A DNA stretch of 64,000 nt. Origin: Thermofontimicrobium_A sp034505795. GTDB lineage: Bacteria; Zhuqueibacterota; Zhuqueibacteria; Thermofontimicrobiales; Thermofontimicrobiaceae. Under the pieces are notes generated by a model. The model made no database searches, was not told the origin of the DNA, and saw nothing but the letters and a program-made list of their open reading frames with translations. The stretch spans positions 3,298 to 67,297 of the forward strand of contig JAPDQM010000009.1 of NCBI GenBank assembly GCA_034505795.1, in the 5' to 3' direction. Position numbers and translations under genes: made by a program. Shown one piece after another: positions 8,485-17,498 of this stretch. The first letter of the stretch is position 1; each line of letters starts with the position of its first letter.

Positions 8485-9078
8485 TTAAACTTTTTGAAAT
8501 AGCAGTTGCACTTGCATCATCGTTCGCATCTGGCGCTGAAGCCGAAAATTATTTCGGCTACCGAGGGCAACCATCATGGCTGCAGTCCTGGGAAAAAGCC
8601 GATGTCCCAATAGCCGGCGCAAATGGGTCCACAGACCTGGCGGCGCAGAGGTGATCATCAAATATCCATTGGCAGACAGGATGCGTCGAGCTTCGGCAAA
8701 TAGAAGATCTGCATCTCGCAAGTATTCCGCCAATCCAACAGCAACCACCAGATCAACTGCCGGCTTCAGCGGCAACCGCACGGCATCGCCCTGAATCAGC
8801 CAGGTGGAGGGAAAATTTTGTCTCGCCAGTTGCAACATGGAAAAATTGCTATCGATACCAATCACCTTTCCAAAGCTGCATAGGCAGGTAAGCACATTGC
8901 CAGCCCCGGTGCCCACATCGACGGCAATCCGGCGCGCGTCAATAGCAATCGATTGCAGCACGTGTTGCAGATTCTGGTTCTCTCTGCTAACAATCAGGTT
9001 GAATGGAAAATGAGATCGAAAAATTCGATACAGCCTCGCTTTCAGCCGCCAGCGGCTGGCTTCGTCCCCAAAATTCAT
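8485..9078 (-). CDS. Class I SAM-dependent methyltransferase
   Basis: A 197-residue Rossmann-fold methyltransferase. Motif I is AVDVGTGAGNVLTCL, followed by the acidic ribose-binding end GKVIGIDSNFSML, GDAVRLPL for adenine contact and VVAVGLAEYLRDADLLFAEARRIL for motifs post-I to III. The C-terminal part is short, so the substrate is unclear; membership of the methyltransferase 11/25 type is likely. It is followed by the TPR gene at 17 bp. Upstream lies a 165-bp gap after the NamZ-like gene, so it may belong to that longer minus-strand run. Confidence 0.82.
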   Translation of the reverse strand: MNFGDEASRWRLKARLYRIFRSHFPFNLIVSRENQNLQHVLQSIAIDARRIAVDVGTGAGNVLTCLCSFGKVIGIDSNFSMLQLARQNFPSTWLIQGDAVRLPLKPAVDLVVAVGLAEYLRDADLLFAEARRILSANGYLMITSAPPGLWTHLRRLLGHRLFPRTAAMMVALGSRNNFRLQRQMRTMMQVQLLFQKV

Positions 9079-9243
9079 GTCATTTCAAATCTTTTCTCCA
9101 CTGCATTCCGAAAGGAAAACCAGCAGAATTAAAACCGCAGCATATTCAGTTCTTGCCCCCACGTATTGCTTTCGGGAGGAAAGCCACCGCACATGTCGAA
9201 CACATGGCAAAATTTATCAATACCCCTATTCCGAATAGCCCCA

Positions 9244-10500
9244 TCATTTATAAAGCAAATATTTTTCCCGAAGCTGTTTAAAGGCCTCCAATTTGGCTTG
9301 CCAGCTCTGAAGAATTTCACGCGCCGATTTCCCCTTATCAATCGCCTGCGGCGTTTCATCGTCGCCAAACATCAGCAGCGGACTGCGCGGCGATTTCCAG
9401 GCAAACTTATCGGGGTGTAATTTTTTGATCGCACAGATGAGATGCAGGCCGAATGAAACCGCGGGGAAACGATGCGGATCAGTAATGCTAAACGCCAGGC
9501 CATGGCAACGCTGGCCTTCATATTTTGGATTCATTGCCATGCCAGGCAGATCAATTGGAACAAACGAAGTGGTGTCGAATTTGATGCCGGGTATATTCTC
9601 CTGCCGGAGCAGCTCGGCCAGAGCATTGTGATCTAACCAGGGAGCACCAATATTCTCAAATGGTCGCAGCGTTCCCCGGCCTTCGGCCACGTTGCAGGCC
9701 TCCAGCAAGCCGATTCCCGGATAGAGCAAAGCAGTGGTCGGCGATGTCATATTCGGCGAGGGCTTAATCCAACGCCAGCCTAACTCCGGATACCAGCTTT
9801 GGCGATCCCAATGTTCCAGCGGGATAACCGTCAGCTGACACCGCACGCCGTTGGCCAACCAGCCTTCCTCATTAAACATCTGCGCCAGTTCTCCGATCGT
9901 CATTCCATGTCGCAGTGCAATAGGATGTATGCCAACAAACGATGCATGCTCTGGTTCCAGCACCGGACCTTCGACCATGGCGCCAGTAATCGGATTGGGC
10001 CGATCGAGGACCACGAAGTGGATATTGTTCTCTGCAGCGGCCTCCATGCACAGCGACATGGTGCTGATATAAGTATAAAACCGCGTGCCCACGTCCTGAA
10101 TATCAAAAACCAGCACATCAACACCAGCGAGCATCTCAGGGGTTGGCTTGTTGGTAGCGCCGTAGATGCTAAAAATTGGTACTCCGGTCTGAGGATCCTG
10201 CTGATCATTGATGGTGGCGCCGCCTTCAACATCTCCCCGAATGCCATGCTCTGGGGCAAACAGTGCCACCAGCTTCACGCCCGGTGCGCGAAAAAGCAAA
10301 TCGATGACATGCGTGCCATTGGCATCAACTCCGGTTTGATTGGTAATCAATCCGACCCGCTGGTTTTGAATTACCTCCAGTTCGCGATCCAGCAACACAT
10401 CAATTCCGAATTTGATCGGAGGCGAAGTCGTTTCCTGGGAACAACAAATATTGATAAGCATCAAGAAGAAAACAATCCAACTGATTTTCCGCAATGACAT
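9244..10500 (-). CDS. DUF1343 exo-beta-N-acetylmuramidase (NamZ-like)
   Basis: A 418-residue protein with a signal or lipoprotein leader (MSLRKISWIVFFLMLINICC). The family signatures are present in order: GIDVLLDR, RVGLITNQTGVDANG, ALFAPEHGIRGDVEGGA, DVLVFDIQDVGTRFYTYI, VVLDRPNPITG and RHGMTIGEL. NamZ removes N-acetylmuramic acid from the non-reducing ends of peptidoglycan fragments, a cell-wall recycling step outside the cytoplasm. ATG at 10500 is chosen for the leader; an in-frame ATG at 10524 is possible. It lies between cell-wall-related genes and 97 bp after the PP2C gene. Confidence 0.88.
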   Translation of the reverse strand: MSLRKISWIVFFLMLINICCSQETTSPPIKFGIDVLLDRELEVIQNQRVGLITNQTGVDANGTHVIDLLFRAPGVKLVALFAPEHGIRGDVEGGATINDQQDPQTGVPIFSIYGATNKPTPEMLAGVDVLVFDIQDVGTRFYTYISTMSLCMEAAAENNIHFVVLDRPNPITGAMVEGPVLEPEHASFVGIHPIALRHGMTIGELAQMFNEEGWLANGVRCQLTVIPLEHWDRQSWYPELGWRWIKPSPNMTSPTTALLYPGIGLLEACNVAEGRGTLRPFENIGAPWLDHNALAELLRQENIPGIKFDTTSFVPIDLPGMAMNPKYEGQRCHGLAFSITDPHRFPAVSFGLHLICAIKKLHPDKFAWKSPRSPLLMFGDDETPQAIDKGKSAREILQSWQAKLEAFKQLREKYLLYK

Positions 10501-10597
10501 GTCTCCGTTGTGAATTTTGTTCATTACGACTAAACGCCGCATACACGACTTCTGAAGCCAGTCCAACCAGTACCTTATCAGCGACGGATTGCGGTTC

Positions 10598-12451
10598 TTA
10601 TAATGTAATATCTGTCCCGATCAAAATCTTAATATCAAACGATGCAGCATTGGAAATTTGAACGGGTGTACCAAGGCGCTTTTTCAACGCCAGAGCCTTT
10701 TTATTTTGTGAAGCTGGACACTGGATGAACGTGCTGGGATAGTTCTTTTTATCTGCATTGCGATAATCGACCACTACGATCTTCTCATTTTCCAGCGGCT
10801 GACCATCCAGTATTTGGTTCATACGTGCAGCCAGGCCGGTAAGCGGAGAACCGTTTAGAATTTCAAGATAACAATTTTCTACTGGAGCCGTTGCGGGGCT
10901 GCCCCCTTTGACTCCAGGAAGCTTAAAATTGGCACCCAGCACCAGAGTTAAATCCAATGGGTGCGTTTCCGGACTGATCTGGAAATAGCGCGCAAACAAT
11001 CGTTGATAGGCAGCGACCCGTTCCTGAATCGCTTGATCCTTATTGGCATCCAGTCCGCGTCGCCAGATAATTTTCGACTTTTTCAAGCGAATGGTTGATT
11101 TTATCTTATTGATTTTGTCTGTCGAAGAAAGGCTTTTCATATCATTTAGATAGCTAGCCAGATCCAATTTTGGCTGAAAGGTGCCATCGAGCACGGCTAT
11201 CTGGAGCGAAGTGCCAGCAGGCGTGATAGCCGGAGTTTCTTCGAGCGCTGGCGTCGGTTCATAGCCTGATTCGTCTTCGCTGGGGGGAAGCGCTTGATCG
11301 CCTTCCTCGGTATATGCAGGCTCTTGATCGGTTTTTGTGGGAGGAACTTGCTGTTTCTGGCTCGGCTCCTCTATTGAAGGTGCAGTGAGCGAAAACCATA
11401 GTTGGGGGCCGTACTGAAAAATCAAAAAAATGAGCAATAAACCGGCCAGAATCGTGCCCACGGTTTTCAAGATAGATTTCAATGGGACGTTGGGAGCTGA
11501 CCGCCCGCCTTCTTTTCGTTTCACCATAGGCCGCCGGAGTTCTCGATCCTGGGCAAAATCGTTCACCGACTGTTTTTCTTCCGGCGGCATTTCGCTGATC
11601 CGAACCGGAGATCGATAACGAACGCCTTTGATGGTAATTTGCCGTGCAGGGGGCTCTCCTGGCGTTTCGATCTTCGGTGGAGGCAGCTCCTCCGCGGCAT
11701 CGATACGTTTGATGCTTTTCATTTTTACCATCAGCGCCGTGGCGTCATCTTTGTTTTGTCGATCAGCCGCCTGTTTGACAATGGCATCGCAAATACTCTG
11801 AGACGTTGGCAAGGAAACCAGCGCTTGCAACTCAGGCTCTGAAAAAGTAGAGTAGGCGCCATCGGTGCAGAGCAGTACCGCATCGCCGATCTGCAGTTTT
11901 CGCTCGACCAGATCCACCTGCACCTGTTCGCTGAGCCCTAATGCCCGTACCAGCGCTAATTCATCATCTGGCAGCCGACTGCTTTCGCTGACCTCGATGG
12001 CATGGCACTGCGTCAGTTTCTCCAAGCGACTGCCACTCAAAAAATAGGCGCAACAGGAACCTACATGGGCCAGATGCAGCGATTCTTGATGCACCACTGC
12101 GGCCGTGAGGGAACAGGACAACCGATTCGCGGGCCGAGACTCAATATTGGTATCATAAACGGCAAGATTGGCACTGCTAATCGCCTTAATCAGCATTTCT
12201 GGCACCGAACCGACCCACGGGCTATCAAAATATTCTGCAATGACAGTTTGCACAGCCAGCTTGGCGGCCGTAATTCCGGCGCCCTCGGCACCGCTGCCAT
12301 CAGCAATAACTAACATCTGGCCGCGCAGCAACAGCGCCTCAATTTCTTGCGGAAAATAATAGCCGATCAAATCCTCGTTCTGCGAGTGGCTTTTCCCGGA
12401 AATCGAGCTTTTGCCCAGGTCCAGGCTGAAAATCATGTTATTGTTAGACAA
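10598..12451 (-). CDS. PP2C-type protein phosphatase fused to a LytR_C domain through a membrane segment
   Basis: 617 residues. The N-terminal 245 form a PP2C phosphatase with the metal-binding acids in order: Asn25-Glu-Asp27, Asp51-Gly (VIADGSGAEGAG), Asp197-Gly (CTDGAY) and Asp235-Asp236. A linker leads to one membrane helix (about 327-347), then a Pro/Glu-rich stretch. A C-terminal extracytoplasmic domain (about 535-617, LEILNGSPLTGLAARM) resembles the LytR/CpsA/Psr C-terminal domain. It would dephosphorylate Ser/Thr proteins inside while sensing or binding something at the wall (inference). The start is TTG: GGAGGGAGG precedes it, and the nearest ATG is too far from that site. A strong promoter lies at 12493-12521. 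No partner kinase is in the window. Confidence 0.83.
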   Translation of the reverse strand: MSNNNMIFSLDLGKSSISGKSHSQNEDLIGYYFPQEIEALLLRGQMLVIADGSGAEGAGITAAKLAVQTVIAEYFDSPWVGSVPEMLIKAISSANLAVYDTNIESRPANRLSCSLTAAVVHQESLHLAHVGSCCAYFLSGSRLEKLTQCHAIEVSESSRLPDDELALVRALGLSEQVQVDLVERKLQIGDAVLLCTDGAYSTFSEPELQALVSLPTSQSICDAIVKQAADRQNKDDATALMVKMKSIKRIDAAEELPPPKIETPGEPPARQITIKGVRYRSPVRISEMPPEEKQSVNDFAQDRELRRPMVKRKEGGRSAPNVPLKSILKTVGTILAGLLLIFLIFQYGPQLWFSLTAPSIEEPSQKQQVPPTKTDQEPAYTEEGDQALPPSEDESGYEPTPALEETPAITPAGTSLQIAVLDGTFQPKLDLASYLNDMKSLSSTDKINKIKSTIRLKKSKIIWRRGLDANKDQAIQERVAAYQRLFARYFQISPETHPLDLTLVLGANFKLPGVKGGSPATAPVENCYLEILNGSPLTGLAARMNQILDGQPLENEKIVVVDYRNADKKNYPSTFIQCPASQNKKALALKKRLGTPVQISNAASFDIKILIGTDITL

Positions 12452-12492
12452 TTTCCTCCCTCCAATTATCTCTTCATTCTGCCTCCAATCAC

Positions 12493-12521
12493 AATATAAA
12501 AGTTAACAATTTAAAAATCAA
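12493..12521 (-). promoter_or_regulatory. Promoter of the PP2C-LytR_C gene
   Basis: TTGATT (12521-12516), a 17-base spacer, then TATATT (12498-12493) on the minus strand. The predicted start gives a leader of about 35 bases before the TTG start codon. The same hexamer pair occurs at the yggS promoter. Confidence 0.7.
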
Positions 12522-12657
12522 GTAAAAAATAAATTGCTATCGCGAGAATTGAGTCTAACATCGGCGAAGATAAAATGGGCATTGCCGTAGATTGTAGGGG
12601 ATGGCTCTGGGAAAGTGAGCTTTTGAAAATCAGCAGTTCAATAAAAATTCAATTGCA

Positions 12658-12757
12658 TTGATCGGGTCTTTTTGTGCGATCAAGATCGTTGCCAATACTC
12701 GGTCCAATTACTTAGCCACCGGTTCAATGCAAAAAATTAGCAGAACCGGTGGCTTTT
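12658..12757. other. Two adjacent hairpins in a gene-free gap
   Basis: The gap from 12522 to 12875 has no credible gene. TTGATCG (12658-12664) pairs with CGATCAA (12677-12683). AGCCACCGGTTC (12714-12725) pairs perfectly with GAACCGGTGGCT (12743-12754) and is followed on the plus strand by TTTT. This may be a terminator for the LysM gene, without a T-run on that strand, or the end of a small plus-strand RNA. No promoter for such an RNA is convincing. Confidence 0.4.
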
Positions 12758-12875
12758 CGTTCTATTGTCCACGTCCGCATCTCCTAAGCTATTCAAACTC
12801 AAAATTCAATTCTGAAAAGCAGTCAAGCAATCTGAATTGACTGGTTAATCTCCGATTCCGACAACCCAGACCAGA

Positions 12876-13295
12876 TTAACTTTCAACTTTTTTAACCGGA
12901 ATGTAGACGATACGCCCGACATCCAGCCGCAGAGGGTCTTCAATTCGGTTCACCCTACCGATCACTTTCCAATTGGTGCCATATTTCTTTTCCAGGTCGA
13001 AAAGCGTCTCCCCGCGCTCAATGGGATGCTTCACCCAGTCAAAGTAGCGATCATCCATTCTCGAAGGTGGAATGGGCTCCTGCAGCCGCTCCAGATAATA
13101 TGGCCCACGCTCGATCTCACGGGATGGCATCGATTCGTTGTTTGGCGTCAAATCGATTTTGATCACATGATTAATGATGCCGAAGAGCAGCAGGACAATT
13201 AACATCACGAACGCAAAGAACAGCAAGAAAAGATAGCGTAGCATTCTTTTCACCCCCTTTGCGAATCTTTCATAGACGGCTACAAAGTCATTCAT
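12876..13295 (-). CDS. Single-pass membrane protein with periplasmic LysM domain
   Basis: A 139-residue protein: a short cytoplasmic head, one strong membrane helix (about residues 19-41, YLFLLFFAFVMLIVLLLFGI), a linker, and a C-terminal LysM domain (IERGETLFDLEKKYGTNWK, then NRIEDPLRLDVGRIVYIPVK) that binds N-acetylglucosamine-containing glycans. ATG at 13295 is chosen because AGGAGG lies 9 bases upstream; the longer reading would absorb that site. With the muramidase, PP2C-LytR_C and M23 genes it forms an envelope neighbourhood. It probably tethers to peptidoglycan. Confidence 0.8.
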   Translation of the reverse strand: MNDFVAVYERFAKGVKRMLRYLFLLFFAFVMLIVLLLFGIINHVIKIDLTPNNESMPSREIERGPYYLERLQEPIPPSRMDDRYFDWVKHPIERGETLFDLEKKYGTNWKVIGRVNRIEDPLRLDVGRIVYIPVKKVES

Positions 13296-13837
13296 GGCAT
13301 TTTTCCTCCTCATTTTGATGGTTCGTGTCACTTTCCACTCAATATGAGATTCAAATTTAATGCCAAATTGTAACATTTTGCATCGCAAAATATGGCTCAA
13401 TTTTTTAAAGATTTAAATAAAATATTTTAGCGCTCCGCTGCAATGATTGATCTGAGGCCACCAGCTTGTAGTAGAGTTACCGCAGAGAATATCGAATTAT
13501 CACCACAAATGTTAAAATTGCTTCGCATGCAGTTTCAGCCGCAACCAGCAACAAGACCTCATCTTGCGTCCCATGCTTATTTTCTAACTTAGCTTTTCCT
13601 TTGAAATAAAAATAGCAATGAAAGATTTCCCGAAGAATTTCATGCCCCAGGATTGTAAGATAGCAATTGAAATAAAAATTAAGGTCAGGCCAAAGTGGTA
13701 GTCAATCGGACCATCTGCAATAAACGAAGCTCAAAGCAGTGGCAATATTATGCCCTTTGCTTGAATCGAACCCTCAAGCCAACGCCAAAGTCCATCTTGC
13801 GCGACTGGCGCGTCCCGAGCCAGCTCGATGTTCAGTA
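13296..13837. other. Gene-free region upstream of the LysM gene
   Basis: About 540 bp. On the minus strand an extended -10-like TGTTACAAT (13367-13375) lies about 75 bp before the LysM start, but no matching -35 is seen. No gene or strong hairpin was found in the remainder. Confidence 0.35.
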
Positions 13838-16159
13838 CTATTTCAAGACACTAAATCGATGTTTAACGAGTGTGGTGTTATTGCAGTTATCGGTCGCCCG
13901 GACGGAGAGCGTATGTTCCCCAGGCGACAGTGGCTCATCTGGAGTGTAGTTAATTTTTTTGTCTTCAGGATCGTATTCGGCAATCACTTCCAATTGATCC
14001 AGTTTCATAACTATCGAGCGTTCACTGGCAATGCCGGAAAGACGATCAGACACCGTCGCTGTCAAAGTAGGCTGGCGATTGTTCATTGTCGCCCCATCGG
14101 TGGGAAATGTAATGACAACAGAAGGGGGGATCGTGTCTCGAATTAACGTAAACGCACCCAGATTCGAGACTCGCGCTTGAAGCGTGCCTTTGTTTCGATC
14201 AAGCTGATTACCAACAAATTTCCAGCCGTTTTTGCTTCGAGAGTAGATGCCCAATTTCTCAGGGAGGGGGTCTTCAGCAGGATATTTTAGTTCCAGCCAT
14301 CCGCTTTCTTTGAGCGGAACGTCTTGCGGATGCAGCTCAAAAATCGAGCCGATTGCCTCGTAGGCAGCATCAGCCAGTGGCGGCAGTTCAACCAGACGCA
14401 GATAAAGATTCTTGTACACGGCACCGCGTTCGAAGAGCAGTTTGCAATCACCATTTTGCGAAATGATTTTTCCACCCCGGCCGGGTTGCACCGTTTGGAC
14501 GTCAAACTGATCATAGCGCAGCAGTTCTTGCCCCAGCAGATTGTGTGCCTGGACCGCAATGGTTAGGGGACCGCTCTTGGCGGGTTCAAAAGCATAGACG
14601 CCACAGAATTCATGCAAATCAAGTTGCCACATCGACACGTCGGCGGCTAAAGCGCCGGTTTGTTGCACGGTCACTCGGGGCAAACCTCGCAATGGGCCAT
14701 TGGCCACTACTTTCAAGCGCATATAATCATCATAAAAATCTTTTTCCAGGCTTAATTCGGCAGCGTCAGGCGCGGTGCGGTTGCTATCGTCCAAATAATA
14801 AAATGATGGAGAAGAAAATTGCAGATGATCGGCTTGTAATTGTACTTTGAGCAGGGTCCCCGGCCGGAACAACTTGCTGGTATAATTTCTCACGAAACCA
14901 TCAGGCCCAGAGGAATCAGAGCCAATGACAATGGGCACGAGGCCGCGCCACGACCGGCCATAATCGCCAGTCAGCGAAAATTTCACATCCGCCAGATCAG
15001 CGCTATCAGCGGCTGCCACCGCCACCACCAGTCGTCCCGCTGCAGCTTCCCAACGATAGTCGGCTTTCAATGAGGGAATTTTTCCGACAACAAATTTCCC
15101 GGTCACCGATGTCGTATTGCCAAAGAAATCCGCGATTTCGACCAGGAATTGATGCATTCCCGCACCCAATCGACCCTGGCTGGATTGCTCTCCTGGCAGA
15201 TGGGGGGCGCAGTCCAATATCCCAATGTCGGCGCCCACAGGTGAATAAAATCGAAGCCGATTCAACTCCTCTTTGTAAAGCTTTTGAAAAATGCCAATCC
15301 CTCGAGCCAGCAAACGATAGTCACGGTCTAAATCGATATAATGCGTTTCATCATAGCTGAAACGATCGTAAACCGCAGCAAACTGCAAGTTGCCATCAAC
15401 ATAAAAATTGACGCGATAAACAGCAAAGGTATTGTCGACACCATTGGCCTGATCGAAGCAGTCAATCGCCACCCCAACTTTGCCGGAAATAAGGGGTACG
15501 GTAGCCAGGGCATAATTTCCACTGGCATTTCGAACCGGTTTCAGGATGAGCGGCAAAACATCGGCATTTACCCGCGCCTGGACGTTCAGCGGAGTGAGGC
15601 TGATAGCACTAACCAGAGGCGGAATGGTGTCCAGAATTTTATATCCTACCAGAAATGGATTCATCGGTGCATTATTTCGATCGCGCAGCTCGAAATGGAG
15701 GTGCGGGCTACCGATGCCAGTCGAGCCGGTGTAGCCAATCACATCTCCTTTTTTCACTGGAAACAGGTCTGGCGTTAGGTATTCATTGATACGATAGGCA
15801 CCCTGCTTTTTTTGCTCCTGTTTCACGAAGCGCTCCAATTGCGGATTGAAGTGATCCAGATGGGCATAAATGGCGGTTTCGCCAGTATCCAGCTTTTGAT
15901 AGATCACCTTGCCATAACCAAAAGGTGACACTGAAATGCGAACGATGTAGCCATCGCGTACCGCAAAAACCTTATAGCCGACCTGGCCCCAGGTTTTGAT
16001 ATCGACGCCTGCATGAAAATGCCCGGGGCGATATTCCGCGAATGAAGATGTCAAAAAATGGCTGGCATCTGTCGGCCAGGCATATTCCTGCGCCAAGCCC
16101 CGAGACATCAAACAATAACTCATTATTAAAATGCTAAAAAGTCTTCCCTGCCACTGCAA
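13838..16159 (-). CDS. Secreted M23 (LytM) peptidase with Ig-like C-terminal region
   Basis: A 773-residue protein with a signal peptide (about 1-23, ending GLAQ). The M23 zinc peptidase domain spans about residues 35-175: HFHAGVDI gives the first His and Asp, YAHLDHF follows, and HLHFELRD gives the last His ligands, with GYTGSTG typical of the family. These enzymes cut peptide bridges of peptidoglycan. The long C-terminal half is rich in beta strands and ends in a bacterial Ig-like module (PPSVVITFPTDGATMNNRQP, then GEHTLSVRATDNCNN). It is the last gene of a transcript with the glycosyltransferase (18 bp upstream) and nucleotidyltransferase. Confidence 0.88.
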   Translation of the reverse strand: MQWQGRLFSILIMSYCLMSRGLAQEYAWPTDASHFLTSSFAEYRPGHFHAGVDIKTWGQVGYKVFAVRDGYIVRISVSPFGYGKVIYQKLDTGETAIYAHLDHFNPQLERFVKQEQKKQGAYRINEYLTPDLFPVKKGDVIGYTGSTGIGSPHLHFELRDRNNAPMNPFLVGYKILDTIPPLVSAISLTPLNVQARVNADVLPLILKPVRNASGNYALATVPLISGKVGVAIDCFDQANGVDNTFAVYRVNFYVDGNLQFAAVYDRFSYDETHYIDLDRDYRLLARGIGIFQKLYKEELNRLRFYSPVGADIGILDCAPHLPGEQSSQGRLGAGMHQFLVEIADFFGNTTSVTGKFVVGKIPSLKADYRWEAAAGRLVVAVAAADSADLADVKFSLTGDYGRSWRGLVPIVIGSDSSGPDGFVRNYTSKLFRPGTLLKVQLQADHLQFSSPSFYYLDDSNRTAPDAAELSLEKDFYDDYMRLKVVANGPLRGLPRVTVQQTGALAADVSMWQLDLHEFCGVYAFEPAKSGPLTIAVQAHNLLGQELLRYDQFDVQTVQPGRGGKIISQNGDCKLLFERGAVYKNLYLRLVELPPLADAAYEAIGSIFELHPQDVPLKESGWLELKYPAEDPLPEKLGIYSRSKNGWKFVGNQLDRNKGTLQARVSNLGAFTLIRDTIPPSVVITFPTDGATMNNRQPTLTATVSDRLSGIASERSIVMKLDQLEVIAEYDPEDKKINYTPDEPLSPGEHTLSVRATDNCNNTTLVKHRFSVLK

Positions 16160-16177
16160 AGTTGCTGCCTTTCACTG

Positions 16178-17488
16178 CTAAGTTACATCTGTTTTGACCA
16201 ATTGATCGAATATGGCCGCCAGTCGGCCCGCTTGCGCTTCGCGATCGAATTGCGGTAGCGAAAGAGGCGCCGCCACGGGCAGACAGCCGGCTTTGAATTG
16301 CTTAAAGTAATCGAGAATAGCGGTTTGAATTCCTGCAATATCGGCATTATCAACAACGGTTCCGCGACCATGGGTTTGGATAATGCGGGCGACCTCCCCG
16401 GGCTGAGCGATCATCAAAATCGGCTTGCCCGAAGCCAGATATTCAAATACTTTGCCAGTAATGATCTCTTCCCCGGTCTTTTTGAAAATCGTCAGCACCA
16501 ATAGATGCGAGCGCATGATCTCCTGGATTGCCTGCCGGTGGGGCAAATAGCGCAATGGCCAGATGCTATTTTCCAGTTGCAACTGCCGGGTCAGCGCCTT
16601 AAATCGGCCATATAAATCTGTGCCGATGAACTGGACAACGATCTCGTTCTTCAACCCAGGATGATGTTGAAACAATTTTTGAATTGCTAACAAAACGGGT
16701 TCTGGATCGCTCACTCGAGTGATCGCGCCGCAATGGGTGATGGTGAACCTATCGTTGGCAACCAACAATAGGGCATCCTGGAAATCATCCCGATCATAAC
16801 CATTCATCAACACAGCCACTTTTCGTTTGAGCGCAAAATGACCGCTTTTTTTCCAGAGCGAATTGGCCAGATGCTGACACATCGCCACGAGCTGATCAGC
16901 AGATTTCAGCACCCATTTCTCGAGCAAGCGGTTGATGAACCGATGCCATGAGGTCGGGCTGGGCTGACTTTCGCCGCCGGTCCAATCATCTCGAAAATCG
17001 GCTACCCATTTGACGCCGGCGATGGCTTTCAGGCATAAGCCGGCCAGGTGCGCCGACTGCGGCGGGGAGGTAGTGTAAACAACGTCAATTTTATGCGCAC
17101 GAATTAATGACAGGCTACGTCGAATCGCGAACGGCAGCCAGAGAATTTTGGAATCGGGAATTAACAACCAGCCACCGACAATGCGATTGAGCCAATTAAG
17201 CAGCGGGTTGGTTTTGCCGGCGCCGGCTTGGGCTGATTTGGCTGGTCTACTTTTACGGACGCGCGCCAACAACCGCAACGGATCCAACGATTCGGTGCGT
17301 TCAATCTGGCGACCAGCCAACTCCTGCAGCAAGCTTTCGTCATGCGCGTAATAGCGGATATCCTTGACCGTGATCACCAGCGGTTCCCAGCCAAAATGGG
17401 GCAGATATTTCACAAATTTGGCTGAGCGTTGGGTTCCCCCCATGCCCATGGGCGGAAAATAATAACATAGAAACAAGACTTTTTTCAT
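16178..17488 (-). CDS. GT4-type glycosyltransferase
   Basis: A 436-residue GT-B glycosyltransferase. The N-terminus VLFLCYYFPPMGMGGTQRSAKF is the acceptor-side fold seen in wcaI/pelF-like enzymes. DVVYTTSPPQSAHLAGL and KWVADFRDDWTGGE follow, and the C-terminal donor site has EEIITGKVFEYLASGKPIL with the paired Glu residues of the GT4 family. It likely builds a surface polysaccharide in the cytoplasm. It lies 10 bp after the nucleotidyltransferase and 18 bp before the M23 gene, so the three are one transcript. Sugar donor and acceptor are unknown. Confidence 0.85.
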   Translation of the reverse strand: MKKVLFLCYYFPPMGMGGTQRSAKFVKYLPHFGWEPLVITVKDIRYYAHDESLLQELAGRQIERTESLDPLRLLARVRKSRPAKSAQAGAGKTNPLLNWLNRIVGGWLLIPDSKILWLPFAIRRSLSLIRAHKIDVVYTTSPPQSAHLAGLCLKAIAGVKWVADFRDDWTGGESQPSPTSWHRFINRLLEKWVLKSADQLVAMCQHLANSLWKKSGHFALKRKVAVLMNGYDRDDFQDALLLVANDRFTITHCGAITRVSDPEPVLLAIQKLFQHHPGLKNEIVVQFIGTDLYGRFKALTRQLQLENSIWPLRYLPHRQAIQEIMRSHLLVLTIFKKTGEEIITGKVFEYLASGKPILMIAQPGEVARIIQTHGRGTVVDNADIAGIQTAILDYFKQFKAGCLPVAAPLSLPQFDREAQAGRLAAIFDQLVKTDVT

Positions 17489-17498
17489 TTATTCCCAA

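Noticed and set aside
13738..13765. GGGTTCGATTC on the minus strand, resembling a tRNA T-loop
   Set aside because: The flanking stem does not fit a T-arm, and no acceptor, D or anticodon arms can be drawn.
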